A DNA stretch of 40,732 bases. It comes from a virus. Below the pieces are notes generated by a model. It was not told the origin of the DNA and searched no databases. It was given only the letters and a program-made list of their open reading frames with translations. This document shows, piece by piece, positions 1-8,171 of the stretch. The DNA is taken from positions 1 through 40,732 of IMG/VR virus record IMGVR_UViG_3300009068_000005; one strand, written 5' to 3'. The stretch's first letter is position 1. Each line of letters opens with the position of its first letter. The translations under genes and the position numbers were made by a program.

Positions 1-69
1 GCTATGTAGAGTTTGCGCTTCGTTCACAGCCACTGATTCGTTCAGTAGCCGACAAGCGCCCTGCTCAAC
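1..69. repeat. Terminal direct repeat, left copy
   Basis: Bases 1-69 are identical to bases 40,664-40,732. The reading frame of the capsid gene passes through both copies without a break. This is the overlap expected when a circular or circularly permuted phage genome is written out linearly. It may be an assembly overlap rather than a physical terminal repeat. Confidence 0.95.
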
Positions 70-1127
70 AGGCAATGCCAGGTTCAAGTGTTGTATTCTC
101 AATTTACAACGACTTGGCAGCAGTAACTTCTGCTCTATCGTCAGAAACAACTGACCCAGATGCAGTAGCACTTTCAGATGTAACTACAGTTTCAGTGACA
201 CTTGCCGAATACGGTAACGCTTCACTTGTAACTCGTAAGTTGCAACTGTTCTCACTATCAGATGTTGACCCTGCAGTTGCAGACATCATCGCTTACAACA
301 TGGCAGACTCACTAGATAAGTTGGCTATGGAAACTCTACGAGGCGGAACAAATGTTATTTACTCTGCATCTTCAACCGCTCGTACATCAACTGCAACAGT
401 TACAGCAACTGATACAATCACTGCTGCTAACATCCGTAAAGCAGTTGCAAAACTTCGTGCAAACAAGGCTGTTCCTCGTGAGGGAAGTCTTTATTGGACA
501 GGTATCCACCCAGAAATTTCACACGACCTTCGTGCTGAAACTGGTGCTGGTGGCTGGCTAGACATGCACAAGTATGCAGAAACAGGTCAGGGACAATTCT
601 GGGCTGGAAACATTGGAACCTACGAAGGTGCAATGTTCATTGAAACACCTCGCTTATACCGTGGTGTAGATGGTGCTGACCAGTCAGCATTGGCTACAAC
701 TGCAGTAACAGTTGCAGGTACCTCAGGAGGCTTCACCTTTGGTGTTGCTTCTTCATCTGTAATTGCTACTTCTGCAGAAGCAGGAGATAAGATTTCAGGT
801 ACAGGTATTGCATCTGGTGCAAAGATTACATCTTTGGTTACATCAGGTTCAACAACCACAATCACTGTAGATACAGCAAACACTGCTGCAGTTACAGCGA
901 CAACTGTTGTGACATGTACTCCAATCACAGCCGTTTACCGCACAATCGTTGCTGGTAAGCAGGCTCTGGCTGAGGCTGTTGCACAAGAGCCAAATGTCAT
1001 CATCGGACCAGTCACAGACCGTTTACTTCGTTTCCGACCAATTGGTTGGTACGGCGTACTTGGCTTTGCTCGTTACCGTGAGGCTGCTATGTACCGTATT
1101 GAATCTGCTTCATCAATTCAGGCGTAG
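1..1127 (+). CDS. Major capsid protein (3' part; start lies at 40,609)
   Basis: Joined with 40,609-40,663 across the genome closure this gives a 393-residue major capsid protein. I recognise it as similar to the N4-gp56 family of capsid proteins: an N-terminal arm, a central segment with a Trp-x-Gly-Ile-His-Pro motif near positions 498-515, and a hydrophobic Gly/Tyr-rich C-terminus. A Thr/Ser/Gly-rich stretch encoded at about 690-920 looks like an inserted beta-rich surface domain; that is an inference. It follows the scaffold gene with a strong AGGAGGT ribosome site, the usual order in phage head modules. The first complete in-frame codon in this part starts at base 3. Confidence 0.85.
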   Translation, partial: YVEFALRSQPLIRSVADKRPAQQAMPGSSVVFSIYNDLAAVTSALSSETTDPDAVALSDVTTVSVTLAEYGNASLVTRKLQLFSLSDVDPAVADIIAYNMADSLDKLAMETLRGGTNVIYSASSTARTSTATVTATDTITAANIRKAVAKLRANKAVPREGSLYWTGIHPEISHDLRAETGAGGWLDMHKYAETGQGQFWAGNIGTYEGAMFIETPRLYRGVDGADQSALATTAVTVAGTSGGFTFGVASSSVIATSAEAGDKISGTGIASGAKITSLVTSGSTTTITVDTANTAAVTATTVVTCTPITAVYRTIVAGKQALAEAVAQEPNVIIGPVTDRLLRFRPIGWYGVLGFARYREAAMYRIESASSIQA

Positions 1128-1140
1128 TTAAATAATAGTT

Positions 1141-1166
1141 GAGGGGGCGGGGCAACTCGCCCTCTC
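1141..1166 (+). terminator. GC-rich hairpin after the capsid gene
   Basis: Bases 1141-1149 can pair with 1158-1166 (nine pairs, one G-T wobble) around an 8-base loop. No T-run follows, so it may be an attenuator, an RNA-stabilising 3' hairpin or a weak terminator separating high capsid expression from downstream genes. Confidence 0.4.
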
Positions 1167-1185
1167 TCTATAAACAGGAGGAACA

Positions 1186-1458
1186 ATGGCAGAATATTTA
1201 TTTGTAACACCATCGGTTGCAGAAACACCTGCAGGCTGGCATCGCCTCTTTGCCCGCTATTCAATTCACCGTGGCGTAACAGTAATGATGATTGATGGAA
1301 TATACTCCTCATATCGCTTCCCTTCACAGACAGAAACATTGGAAGCCCAAGAAGTTTACTTGGGTGGGCATCAATATGTTATTGACGAGAAAACTAAAAC
1401 TCGCTTAACAGATGCTTCTATTGGGGGAACTTATGGCGACTACATCACAGCAATATGA
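1186..1458 (+). CDS. Small virion-module protein of unknown function
   Basis: A 90-residue protein starting at an ATG preceded by AGGAGG at 1177-1182. It is rich in aromatic and histidine residues in its first half (Trp-His-Arg, Tyr-Ser-Ile-His) and has a Gly-Gly-His motif. No signal peptide or membrane segment is visible. It lies directly after the capsid gene and overlaps the next gene by 26 bases. Its size and position would fit a head completion or decoration protein, but I recognise no family. Confidence 0.75.
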   Translation: MAEYLFVTPSVAETPAGWHRLFARYSIHRGVTVMMIDGIYSSYRFPSQTETLEAQEVYLGGHQYVIDEKTKTRLTDASIGGTYGDYITAI

Positions 1459-1870
1459 TTGCTCTACTAAAGGGCATATAGGTAAAATAGCAAAAGACGG
1501 CTACGAATTAGTAGACGGACAAATGATTCTTAAGGTTGAGTTGTTTGGCTGCACCCAGTGCGATGCCACCTCACCAGAACCATGGTCAGACTGGGGCATA
1601 GTTGCTTCCAATACAGACCACATTGATTCAGAATTTTGCCCATGCTTTGGGTGTAAGGCTCGCACTCTCCAACTATCCCCAGGAGATGCAGCAGGCAATA
1701 AGGCTATGTCAGCAAAGAAGTGGAACGCAGAATTAAACCTCTACAAGTCTGCTCGTGAGCAAGGCATACAACCAGCAGGCACTGCCACCAAGCAAGTACA
1801 AAAAGCAATAGATGATTCAAACAAAGTAGGCAAAGCCTACGATGCAAACACTAATACTTTTAAGGGGTAA
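1433..1870 (+). CDS. Zinc-ribbon-like protein of the head module
   Basis: The start is placed at the ATG at 1433, which has GGGGG at 1423-1427, rather than at an upstream in-frame ATG (1412) without a site. The 145-residue product has four to five cysteines in the first half (Cys-x2-Cys, then Cys-Pro-Cys-x2-Cys), typical of a bound zinc ion. The C-terminal third is Lys/Ala/Gln-rich and probably helical. It overlaps the preceding gene and ends two bases before the HslV-like gene, so the three are co-translated. Function is unknown. Confidence 0.75.
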   Translation: MATTSQQYDCSTKGHIGKIAKDGYELVDGQMILKVELFGCTQCDATSPEPWSDWGIVASNTDHIDSEFCPCFGCKARTLQLSPGDAAGNKAMSAKKWNAELNLYKSAREQGIQPAGTATKQVQKAIDDSNKVGKAYDANTNTFKG

Positions 1871-1872
1871 AC

Positions 1873-2508
1873 ATGACTGCCATCGTAGGTATTCAGGGAA
1901 AAGGCTGGGCAGTAATAGCAGCAGATTCCATGACTACCTATGATGACAAACCGTACTATGCAAAAGGTATGGATAAAGTTATTAAAAAAAGTGACTATGT
2001 ATTTGCCTTCTCAGGCGATGCCATTGCTGGCAACATAGCAAACTTTCTTTGGACACCACCTAAGGTTATTAAATCAATATCAATAGATGTGTTTATGCAG
2101 ACCAAAGTCTTACCCTCTCTGCGTGAAACTATGAAAGACAATGGATATGAGCCAGATACAGTCAAGAATCCAGATTCTGGCTTTGATGCTCTTATCTGTT
2201 TAAACGGAATCATTTATGAAATAGACCAGGATTATCTCTGGTCACGAGATGACCGTGGCTTATACGCAGTTGGTAGCGGAGGAAGCCTAGCCCTTGGTGC
2301 ACTAGCCACTGGCTTTAGTAAGAACTCTATGAAGGCGGCAGAGTTTGCTGCTCGTAGGGCAATCAAAATTTCTGCTGACTACAACATAAGTGTCGGTGGA
2401 GATATAAAAGTAATCACACAAAGGGGAAATACAAATGGCTATGGCAAAAAAACCATCAAAAAAAGCAGCGTACGCAATGTACGAAAAGAAAGAACCAGCA
2501 AAAATTAA
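1873..2508 (+). CDS. HslV/proteasome-beta-like Ntn hydrolase
   Basis: A 211-residue protein with the signature of HslV-type threonine proteases. Removal of Met1 exposes Thr2, the expected nucleophile. Ala-Ala-Asp-Ser at 16-19 gives the conserved Asp (Asp18). Lys35 aligns with the catalytic Lys33 of HslV. Phe-Ser-Gly at 46-48 and a Gly-Ser-Gly-Gly-Ser-x-Ala-Leu motif near 137-144 match the HslV core. These are motif matches; activity is inferred. No HslU/ClpY ATPase partner is present. It sits three genes after the capsid, where phages often place prohead proteases, so capsid or internal-protein maturation is one possible role; degradation of host proteins is another. The last 25 codons overlap the next gene and are very basic. 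Confidence 0.8.
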   Translation: MTAIVGIQGKGWAVIAADSMTTYDDKPYYAKGMDKVIKKSDYVFAFSGDAIAGNIANFLWTPPKVIKSISIDVFMQTKVLPSLRETMKDNGYEPDTVKNPDSGFDALICLNGIIYEIDQDYLWSRDDRGLYAVGSGGSLALGALATGFSKNSMKAAEFAARRAIKISADYNISVGGDIKVITQRGNTNGYGKKTIKKSSVRNVRKERTSKN

Positions 2509-2602
2509 AAAGGCTGAAATGAAAAAGGGTGAATCAAAGTCTGAAAAGGCTCGTGAAACCAAAGTTGGTATGGCAATGATGATGAAAAAGAAGGGCAAGT
2601 AA
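2435..2602 (+). CDS. Tiny lysine-rich protein (1 of 4)
   Basis: A 55-residue protein, about one third lysine, ending in Lys-Lys-Lys-Gly-Lys. The ATG is preceded by AAGGGG at 2421-2426. It overlaps the 3' end of the HslV-like gene by 74 bases in another frame. Its composition suggests nucleic-acid or acidic-surface binding, possibly a packaged DNA-condensing peptide. The repeated Met-Met-Met-Lys-Lys-Lys end is unusual. No family is recognised. Confidence 0.65.
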   Translation: MAMAKKPSKKAAYAMYEKKEPAKIKKAEMKKGESKSEKARETKVGMAMMMKKKGK

Positions 2603-2725
2603 ATGTGTGCAACATGTGGATGTGGAACAACGGTAGTAAATCAAGATGACAATTATGGAACAGTTAACCCGTATGGCATCCCTGCCCCTGAGGTCAATAA
2701 TCCAACTACTCTTGGTGAAAAGTAA
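2603..2725 (+). CDS. Tiny Cys-motif protein
   Basis: A 40-residue protein starting at the ATG immediately after the preceding stop codon. The N-terminus has Cys-x2-Cys-x-Cys at residues 2-7, which could bind a metal with another chain. The rest is Asn/Pro/Gly-rich. Its stop codon shares one base with the next ATG (TAATG), which supports translation within the chain of small genes. Function is unknown. Confidence 0.55.
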   Translation: MCATCGCGTTVVNQDDNYGTVNPYGIPAPEVNNPTTLGEK

Positions 2726-2892
2726 TGGCAGCCAAGAAGGGGATGGGCTTTGCTGCTGCGCAAAAATCTATTGCAAAAAAGCAAGGAATCCCAATGAAGA
2801 ACGCGGGTGCAATACTTGCTGCAGGCGCAAGAAAGGCATCACCTGCTGCTAAGAAAGCAAATCCAAATCTTAAAAAAGTTAAAGGAAAGTAA
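2725..2892 (+). CDS. Tiny lysine-rich protein (2 of 4)
   Basis: A 55-residue Ala/Lys-rich protein ending in Lys-Lys-Val-Lys-Gly-Lys. It starts at an ATG overlapping the preceding stop codon by one base and stops immediately before the next ATG, so translation is coupled on both sides. Ala-Ala-Lys-Lys repeats recall histone-H1-like tails. The C-terminal Lys-Gly-Lys is shared with its neighbours. Confidence 0.65.
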   Translation: MAAKKGMGFAAAQKSIAKKQGIPMKNAGAILAAGARKASPAAKKANPNLKKVKGK

Positions 2893-3195
2893 ATGGCAAA
2901 ATCACCAGCATGGCAGCGTAAAGAAGGCAAGTCACCTACGGGTGGATTAAATGCAAAAGGTCGTGCATCTGCCAAGGCTCAGGGTTCAAACCTAAAGCCA
3001 CCTGTTAAGTCTGGTGATAACCCACGCAGAGCAAGTTTTCTTGCACGCATGGGAGGCATGCCTGGACCTGAGCGTAAACCTAATGGTGACCCTACTCGCT
3101 TGTTGCTATCGCTTCAAGCGTGGGGTGCATCATCAAAGTCAGATGCTAAATCAAAGGCTGCTGCTATCAGCAAGCGTAACAAAGGAAAAAAATAA
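2893..3195 (+). CDS. Basic phage protein of a widespread small family
   Basis: A 100-residue basic protein with Trp-Gln-Arg-Lys-Glu-Gly near the start, then Gly-Gly-Leu-Asn, then Arg-Arg-Ala-Ser-Phe-Leu-Ala-Arg-Met and a Gly-Pro-Glu motif. I recall this pattern from many aquatic phages, where it is a domain of unknown function (possibly DUF6321; not verified). It ends in Lys-Gly-Lys-Lys like its neighbours and overlaps the next gene by one base. A role in the virion, perhaps DNA binding, is an inference. Confidence 0.75.
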   Translation: MAKSPAWQRKEGKSPTGGLNAKGRASAKAQGSNLKPPVKSGDNPRRASFLARMGGMPGPERKPNGDPTRLLLSLQAWGASSKSDAKSKAAAISKRNKGKK

Positions 3196-3359
3196 TGGCT
3201 AAGAAAAAAGAAGTTTGGGACACACCTAACCCTAAGAAAAAATCAACACCATTATCACCTGCTGCTAAAGCATCAGCAAAGGCTGCTGCTAAAAAGGCTG
3301 GCAGACCATACCCAAATTTGATTGACAATATGAGAGCAGCAAAGAAGAAGGGCAAGTAA
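3195..3359 (+). CDS. Tiny lysine-rich protein (4 of 4)
   Basis: A 54-residue Lys/Ala-rich protein ending in Lys-Lys-Lys-Gly-Lys. It begins at an ATG overlapping the previous stop codon (TAATG). The centre has repeated Ala-Lys-Ala-Ala-Ala-Lys-Lys, likely a basic helix. It ends two bases before the next gene. Confidence 0.65.
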   Translation: MAKKKEVWDTPNPKKKSTPLSPAAKASAKAAAKKAGRPYPNLIDNMRAAKKKGK

Positions 3360-3361
3360 CC

Positions 3362-3637
3362 ATGGCAACAGGATATGACGGAAGTACATTTGTAGCAGAA
3401 CTAAATCGGCTTGCCAATTCTGGCACATATCCAGCACGCACTGCTTTCTTGGCAGAAGTGGGAGCAGCAAATAAATGGGCTGGAACTACCAATCTAGGTT
3501 TGTTGGCTGCGCTTAATTACAAGGCTAGTTCTACTCGCACTAGAGATAATTTTAAAGATTTAAACGCAGTATGTAATGAAATTGCTGGAACAACTGGCAA
3601 GTCTGCTGTATCAGCGTTAAGGAGCATCAACCTCTAA
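3362..3637 (+). CDS. Small virion-module protein of unknown function
   Basis: A 91-residue, probably alpha-helical protein, with no cysteine-rich motif and no membrane segment. Its stop codon overlaps the next ATG by one base. Its position between the basic proteins and the adaptor-like gene suggests a head-completion, neck or tail part. No family is recognised. Confidence 0.7.
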   Translation: MATGYDGSTFVAELNRLANSGTYPARTAFLAEVGAANKWAGTTNLGLLAALNYKASSTRTRDNFKDLNAVCNEIAGTTGKSAVSALRSINL

Positions 3638-4554
3638 TGGCTACCCTTGAACAACTTACTGACCGTATAGATACATTACTACATGGTTACAGTTTAAACA
3701 TGGAATCAACTACTTGGTTGACTGCTGCTGTAACAAGCACAACAGAAACAAGTATTTCAGTTAATGATGCAAATGTTGTAAGCCGTGGCTATATCCAAGT
3801 TGATGATGAAATTATGTATGTTAACTCAACCAACAATGTTGATAACATTTTAACAATATCTCCTTGGGGTCGTGGGCAGCGTGGCACCGTTGCTGCTACT
3901 CATAGCAATTCTGCAAAAGTTATAGTTGCTCCATTATTTCCACGCTATGAAATTAAGCGTGCCATCAATGACACTATCAATTCAATGTACCCATCAGTCT
4001 TTGCCATTGGTCAATATCAATTCTCATTTATTGCTGCCCGTACTACCTATGATATTCCAGACCAAGTACAAAATGTATTGGCTGTAAGCCATCAGGTTAT
4101 TGGTCCATCTAAAGAGTGGCTACCTGTGCGTGCATGGCAACTAGATAGAACTGCAAACCCAACAGCCTTTGGCGATGGTACTAACTTTGGACACTCACTT
4201 GGTATTTACTCACAGGTAGTTCCAGGTCGCACAGTCAATGTGGCTTACTCAAAGCGCCCAACAATATTTGATTTAACAACAGCAACAAGCCAAGAATATT
4301 CAACAATAACTGGCATGCCTGATTACTCAGAAGATGTTGTTGTCTATGGTGCAGCCTTCCGTATGATTTCCTTTCTTGACCCATCACGCTTGGGTGCACT
4401 ATCTGCAGAAGCAGATGTACTTGACAATCAGCGTGGAGCACGAAGTGGTGAAAACGCAGCACGCTTCTTGTTTAATGTTTACAACACTCGTTTAAACGAA
4501 GTGGCGGAAAACCAACGCCGTCAATTCCCTATTCGTTCACACTACCAGAGATAG
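3637..4554 (+). CDS. Probable head-tail adaptor or tail-associated protein
   Basis: A 305-residue protein. The N-terminal third is a beta-rich module with the Arg-Gly-Gln-Arg-Gly-Thr-x-Ala-Ala-x-His motif that recurs in phage tail and neck proteins, here as part of a domain describing an oriented quantity-like repeat (Val-Asp-Asp-Glu-Ile-Met-Tyr-Val). The following helical segment (Ile-Asn-Asp-Thr-Ile-Asn-Ser-Met-Tyr-Pro) and beta-rich body resemble podovirus adaptor (gp4/gp11-like) proteins. The C-terminus is Arg-rich. A related motif appears in the N-terminus of the next protein, so the two may share an attachment module. Confidence 0.6.
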   Translation: MATLEQLTDRIDTLLHGYSLNMESTTWLTAAVTSTTETSISVNDANVVSRGYIQVDDEIMYVNSTNNVDNILTISPWGRGQRGTVAATHSNSAKVIVAPLFPRYEIKRAINDTINSMYPSVFAIGQYQFSFIAARTTYDIPDQVQNVLAVSHQVIGPSKEWLPVRAWQLDRTANPTAFGDGTNFGHSLGIYSQVVPGRTVNVAYSKRPTIFDLTTATSQEYSTITGMPDYSEDVVVYGAAFRMISFLDPSRLGALSAEADVLDNQRGARSGENAARFLFNVYNTRLNEVAENQRRQFPIRSHYQR

Positions 4555-4564
4555 CAGGTAAACC

Positions 4565-6496
4565 ATGGCAGCAGGCGACCCAGGCACTAGAAAGCGGAAC
4601 TATTCCGCAACAGCGATTGAAACAAAACTTCTCGCATCTATTGCATCAGCAGCACAGGGAGATACAACCACTGGAGTTCTAGTTAACTCAATCAGCGGTT
4701 TCCCAACCACTTTTCCATACACGCTTATTCTTGACCCAGATACCTCTAAAGAAGAAGTGGTAACGGTAACCTCAGGTTCATCTACCACTCTTGTTATTAC
4801 TCGTGGACAAGATAACACTACTGCTTTTGCTCACTCATCAGGTGCTGCAGCACGCCACGGCGTATCTGCTCGTGAATTTAAAGAATTACAAACACACATT
4901 TCTGCTCGTGGTGTTGATACAGATTCAGCAATGATGTCGGGTGTTGATACACATGTTCACGGTATTGCTACTGGTGAAGGTGTTGTGGTTGGTACAGATA
5001 AGGCTCAGACTCTTACAGCCAAAATCCTTACTACTCCAACAATCAATGGCGCTACTCTTACGGGTACTGTGAGTTCAACAGCATCTATTATTGTCAGTGG
5101 CGCAGGGACAATCACTGGTCTTTCATCTGCTGGTATGTCAACATCATCAGCAACACCTAAATCTTATGTAGATGCAATCCTTGGTTCAGCCACTGCAGCA
5201 TCTACCTCTGCCACTTCCGCCGCAACTAGCGCTACCTCTGCTGCTACATCAGCAACAAGTGCTGCAACCTCAGCAACTTCTTCTGCATCCAGTGCTAGTG
5301 CTGCAGCCACTAGCGCATCTTCTGCTTTAACATCACAGACTGCTGCAGCCACTAGTGCTACAAGCGCTGCAACATCAGCATCTTCTGCGTTAACAAGTCA
5401 AACCGCTGCTGCAACCTCAGCCACATCAGCAGCAACATCAGCAACATCCGCTGCAGCAAGTGCATCTACTGCTGCTGCATCTGTAGCAACTATTGCAGGT
5501 TATGCAACTACAGCATCTAACTCAGCATCTGCTGCTGCAACATCAGCATCAAGTGCTGCAACAAGCGCTGCTTCTGCTGCTGCCTCTACATCGGCTGCTG
5601 CAGCCTCTGCAAGTGCTGCTGCTACTTCTGCTACTTCTGCAAGTGCAAGTGCTACTGCTGCTGCCACAAGTGCAACCAGCGCAACAACATCTGCTTCATC
5701 GGCTTTGACTTCACAAACTGCAGCAGCAACTTCTGCTACTAGCGCTGCCACCTCTGCTTCATCTGCTTTAACAAGTCAGACGGCAGCAGCAACAAGTGCA
5801 GCAAGTGCTGCCACAAGTGCTACATCTGCAGCAACAACTTATGATGATTTTGATGACCGTTACCTTGGTAGCAAAGCATCTGCTCCTACAGTAGATAACG
5901 ATGGCAACACACTTCTTGTTGGTGCTATTTACTGGAACTCAACTCTTAATGCTATGTATGTGTGGTCAGGTTCTGCTTGGGTACAAATTGCTACTACTAG
6001 CGTTTACACAGCACCAACCCTTGGTAGCCAAACTATTGCCTCTGGTACTACATACACCAATATCAATGGTTTAACTATTAACTCAACCACAATACCTACA
6101 TCTGCAACATTGCTTACTTCAGGTGGTGCATTGGGTACGCCAGCAAGTGGAACATTAACAAATGCTACGGGATTACCAGTTACTGGTATTACAGCATCTA
6201 CTACTGCAGCACTTGGTGTTGGTAGTATTGAGTTAGGTCATGCAACTGATACCACGCTTAGTCGTTCGGCTGCTGGTGTTCTTGCTGTTGAAGGCGTTGT
6301 AGTTGATACAATTTCTGCTGCAAATACTTTAACTAATAAATCAATATCAGGTTCTACTAATACACTTTCTAATATTCCAAACTCGGCTCTGACAAACTCA
6401 TCTATAACAATAAATGGTTCATCAGTATCCCTAGGCGGAAGCGCAACAATTTCAACAGACCCAACACCAACCGTACTCATGCTCGGTGGCATGTAA
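4565..6496 (+). CDS. Long tail fibre with Ala/Ser/Thr repeat shaft
   Basis: A 643-residue protein. Residues 1-120 form a beta-rich attachment module with Thr-Arg-Gly-Gln-Asp-x-Thr-x-Ala-x-Ala-His, like that of the preceding protein. Residues about 210-420 are nearly pure Ala, Ser and Thr in short heptad-like repeats, with several copies of Ser-Ala-Leu-Thr-Ser-Gln-Thr-Ala-Ala-Ala; this is typical of trimeric fibre shafts. The C-terminal part begins with Asp-Asp-Arg-Tyr-Leu-Gly-Ser-Lys and a Tyr-Trp-Asn-x4-Met-Tyr-Val-Trp-Ser-Gly motif common at shaft-to-tip junctions. The repeats at DNA level are prone to recombination and length change. Confidence 0.8.
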   Translation: MAAGDPGTRKRNYSATAIETKLLASIASAAQGDTTTGVLVNSISGFPTTFPYTLILDPDTSKEEVVTVTSGSSTTLVITRGQDNTTAFAHSSGAAARHGVSAREFKELQTHISARGVDTDSAMMSGVDTHVHGIATGEGVVVGTDKAQTLTAKILTTPTINGATLTGTVSSTASIIVSGAGTITGLSSAGMSTSSATPKSYVDAILGSATAASTSATSAATSATSAATSATSAATSATSSASSASAAATSASSALTSQTAAATSATSAATSASSALTSQTAAATSATSAATSATSAAASASTAAASVATIAGYATTASNSASAAATSASSAATSAASAAASTSAAAASASAAATSATSASASATAAATSATSATTSASSALTSQTAAATSATSAATSASSALTSQTAAATSAASAATSATSAATTYDDFDDRYLGSKASAPTVDNDGNTLLVGAIYWNSTLNAMYVWSGSAWVQIATTSVYTAPTLGSQTIASGTTYTNINGLTINSTTIPTSATLLTSGGALGTPASGTLTNATGLPVTGITASTTAALGVGSIELGHATDTTLSRSAAGVLAVEGVVVDTISAANTLTNKSISGSTNTLSNIPNSALTNSSITINGSSVSLGGSATISTDPTPTVLMLGGM

Positions 6497-6513
6497 CTTA
6501 AGGAGAAAAACAA

Positions 6514-6834
6514 ATGGCATATAAAGTCCTTGGGCAATCAAACCCAGCAGCGACAACGGCAACAACATTATACACAGTACCTGCTGCTTCATCGGCAGTA
6601 GTGTCTACTATTTCTGTGTGTAACCAGGCATCTACGGCTGCTACATTTCGTATTGCAGTACGCCCAAGTGGTGCAACATTAGCAGCACAACATTATATTG
6701 TGTATGGTGCTACTGTTCCAGCCTCTGATACAACAATGTTAACTGTTGGCTTAACCCTAGCAGCAACAGATGTAATTACTATTTATGCATCCTCTGCAAC
6801 AATGTCATTTAACGCTTATGGAAGCGAGGCGTAA
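6514..6834 (+). CDS. Small beta-rich tail protein
   Basis: A 106-residue Thr/Ala/Val-rich protein with an AAGGAG site at 6499-6504. Alternating hydrophobic strands suggest a single beta sandwich. It follows the tail fibre and starts a run of four further beta-rich genes, so a fibre-tip, baseplate or receptor-binding accessory is likely. No signal peptide is present. Confidence 0.65.
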   Translation: MAYKVLGQSNPAATTATTLYTVPAASSAVVSTISVCNQASTAATFRIAVRPSGATLAAQHYIVYGATVPASDTTMLTVGLTLAATDVITIYASSATMSFNAYGSEA

Positions 6835-6837
6835 CAC

Positions 6838-7320
6838 ATGGCTACAGGTACAGTAAGTTCAACTACAACAGATAACTGGCAATTAATTTCAACATTTACT
6901 GTTTCAACAGCAGCAAACACACAAGCAGTTGCTACTAGCATATCTGGGTATAAATCACTTTTGCTTGTTGTAAGTGGATATACTGCTAGCGTTTCTGATA
7001 GTGTGAGTATATATTTTAACGGCGACCAAACAACTGGTAATTATGGTTCAGGAGTATGGGGTGGTGGAACAGGTAGTAGTTCTGACAATCAAATAATATT
7101 ATCTTATTACTCTACAACAGCCCCAGGAACTGGGTATGTAAAAATTATGGATGCTGGTAATACAACTATTCCAAAAATAACATCTTCTTCTGGTGCTGAG
7201 CGTTGGGCAGAGGGTTATGGTATTTGGAATAGCACAGCAGCAATTACTTCTATTACAGCAAAACACGGCTCAGGAAACATTACTGCTGGAACATTTAAAC
7301 TATACGGAATTGCGGTTTAA
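6838..7320 (+). CDS. Beta-sandwich tail protein, paralogue A
   Basis: A 160-residue beta-rich protein with Tyr-Phe-Asn-Gly-Asp near the middle, Ile-Trp-Asn-Ser near the end, and a terminal Lys-Leu-Tyr-Gly-Ile. The same landmarks, in the same order, occur in the next three genes, so these look like products of tandem duplication. Its stop codon is directly followed by the next ATG. A carbohydrate- or receptor-binding role on the tail is inferred from position and fold-like composition. Confidence 0.65.
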   Translation: MATGTVSSTTTDNWQLISTFTVSTAANTQAVATSISGYKSLLLVVSGYTASVSDSVSIYFNGDQTTGNYGSGVWGGGTGSSSDNQIILSYYSTTAPGTGYVKIMDAGNTTIPKITSSSGAERWAEGYGIWNSTAAITSITAKHGSGNITAGTFKLYGIAV

Positions 7321-8169
7321 ATGGCAACAGGACAAGCATCCCCTAAAGTTGGTAAGATATTAGATATACCTGGTGCAACCGTAACCATTGGTACTGCTAC
7401 TGATAGCGCATTAGGCGGTACAGTTTCTGTACCATTTACTGTTGCTAACACTAGTTTTGGTGGTCCTGTATATAAATATACTGCTACCTCTACCCCAGGC
7501 AGTGTTACTTCTACTGCCACTACATCACCTGTTACGGTAACTGGTTTGACTAATGGTACTTCATATACATTTACTGTTGCTGCTACAAATCCATCAGGCA
7601 ACGGTATTCTTAGTTCTGCTAGTAATAGCGTTGCACCAACAGCACCACCAGTTGCTTGGAACTCAATTGCTTCTGCTTCTCCAACTGGAACTAATACAGT
7701 AACCTTTAGTAGTATTCCTTCAACATATAAAAACTTGCATGTTCGTATTTATGCAAGAGATGCATACTCTGGTGGTGTTTTAGGTGGAGCAGGAGTATAC
7801 ATACAATGTAATGGTGATACTGCTGCTAATTATGCAAACCATCAACTGTATGGAAATGGAACTTCTACATTAACTCATGGTAATCAATCAGGTGCTACTT
7901 ATATGCGTTTAGATGAAGCGGTAATGCTTGGTTCTACTGCAAACCATTTTGGTGTAGGTATGTTTGAAATCTTTGATTATACAAGCACTACAAAAAATAA
8001 AACAGGTATAGGTTCTTTTGGTGTGCATAACAGTGCAACTTCAGCAAACTTTGAAGTAGGTATTTGTAGTGGTTTCTGGAATAGCACCTCTGCAATTACT
8101 TCTTTAACAATATCAACAGACTACAATTTTGTATCTGGTTCTTTAATTACATTATATGGGGTAAACTAA
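7321..8169 (+). CDS. Fibronectin-III-like plus beta-sandwich tail protein, paralogue B
   Basis: A 282-residue protein. Residues about 15-105 look like a fibronectin type III domain: Val-Pro-Phe-Thr-Val early, then Val-Thr-Gly-Leu-Thr-Asn-Gly-Thr-Ser-Tyr-Thr-Phe-Thr-Val, and a Ser-Asn-Ser-Val end. The remainder is the same sandwich as in the flanking genes, with a Cys-Asn-Gly-Asp-Thr motif, Phe-Trp-Asn-Ser-Thr and a final Leu-Tyr-Gly-Val. The extra domain may lengthen or present the receptor-binding part. Confidence 0.7.
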   Translation: MATGQASPKVGKILDIPGATVTIGTATDSALGGTVSVPFTVANTSFGGPVYKYTATSTPGSVTSTATTSPVTVTGLTNGTSYTFTVAATNPSGNGILSSASNSVAPTAPPVAWNSIASASPTGTNTVTFSSIPSTYKNLHVRIYARDAYSGGVLGGAGVYIQCNGDTAANYANHQLYGNGTSTLTHGNQSGATYMRLDEAVMLGSTANHFGVGMFEIFDYTSTTKNKTGIGSFGVHNSATSANFEVGICSGFWNSTSAITSLTISTDYNFVSGSLITLYGVN

Positions 8170-8171
8170 TT

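Noticed and set aside
1-69. Terminal repeat as a physical packaging end
   Set aside because: It lies in the middle of the capsid gene and is short; an assembly overlap of a circular map is simpler.
5164-5751. Long Ala/Val/Glu-rich open frames on the - strand
   Set aside because: They are antisense shadows of the Ala/Ser/Thr repeat of the tail fibre gene, and lack ribosome sites.
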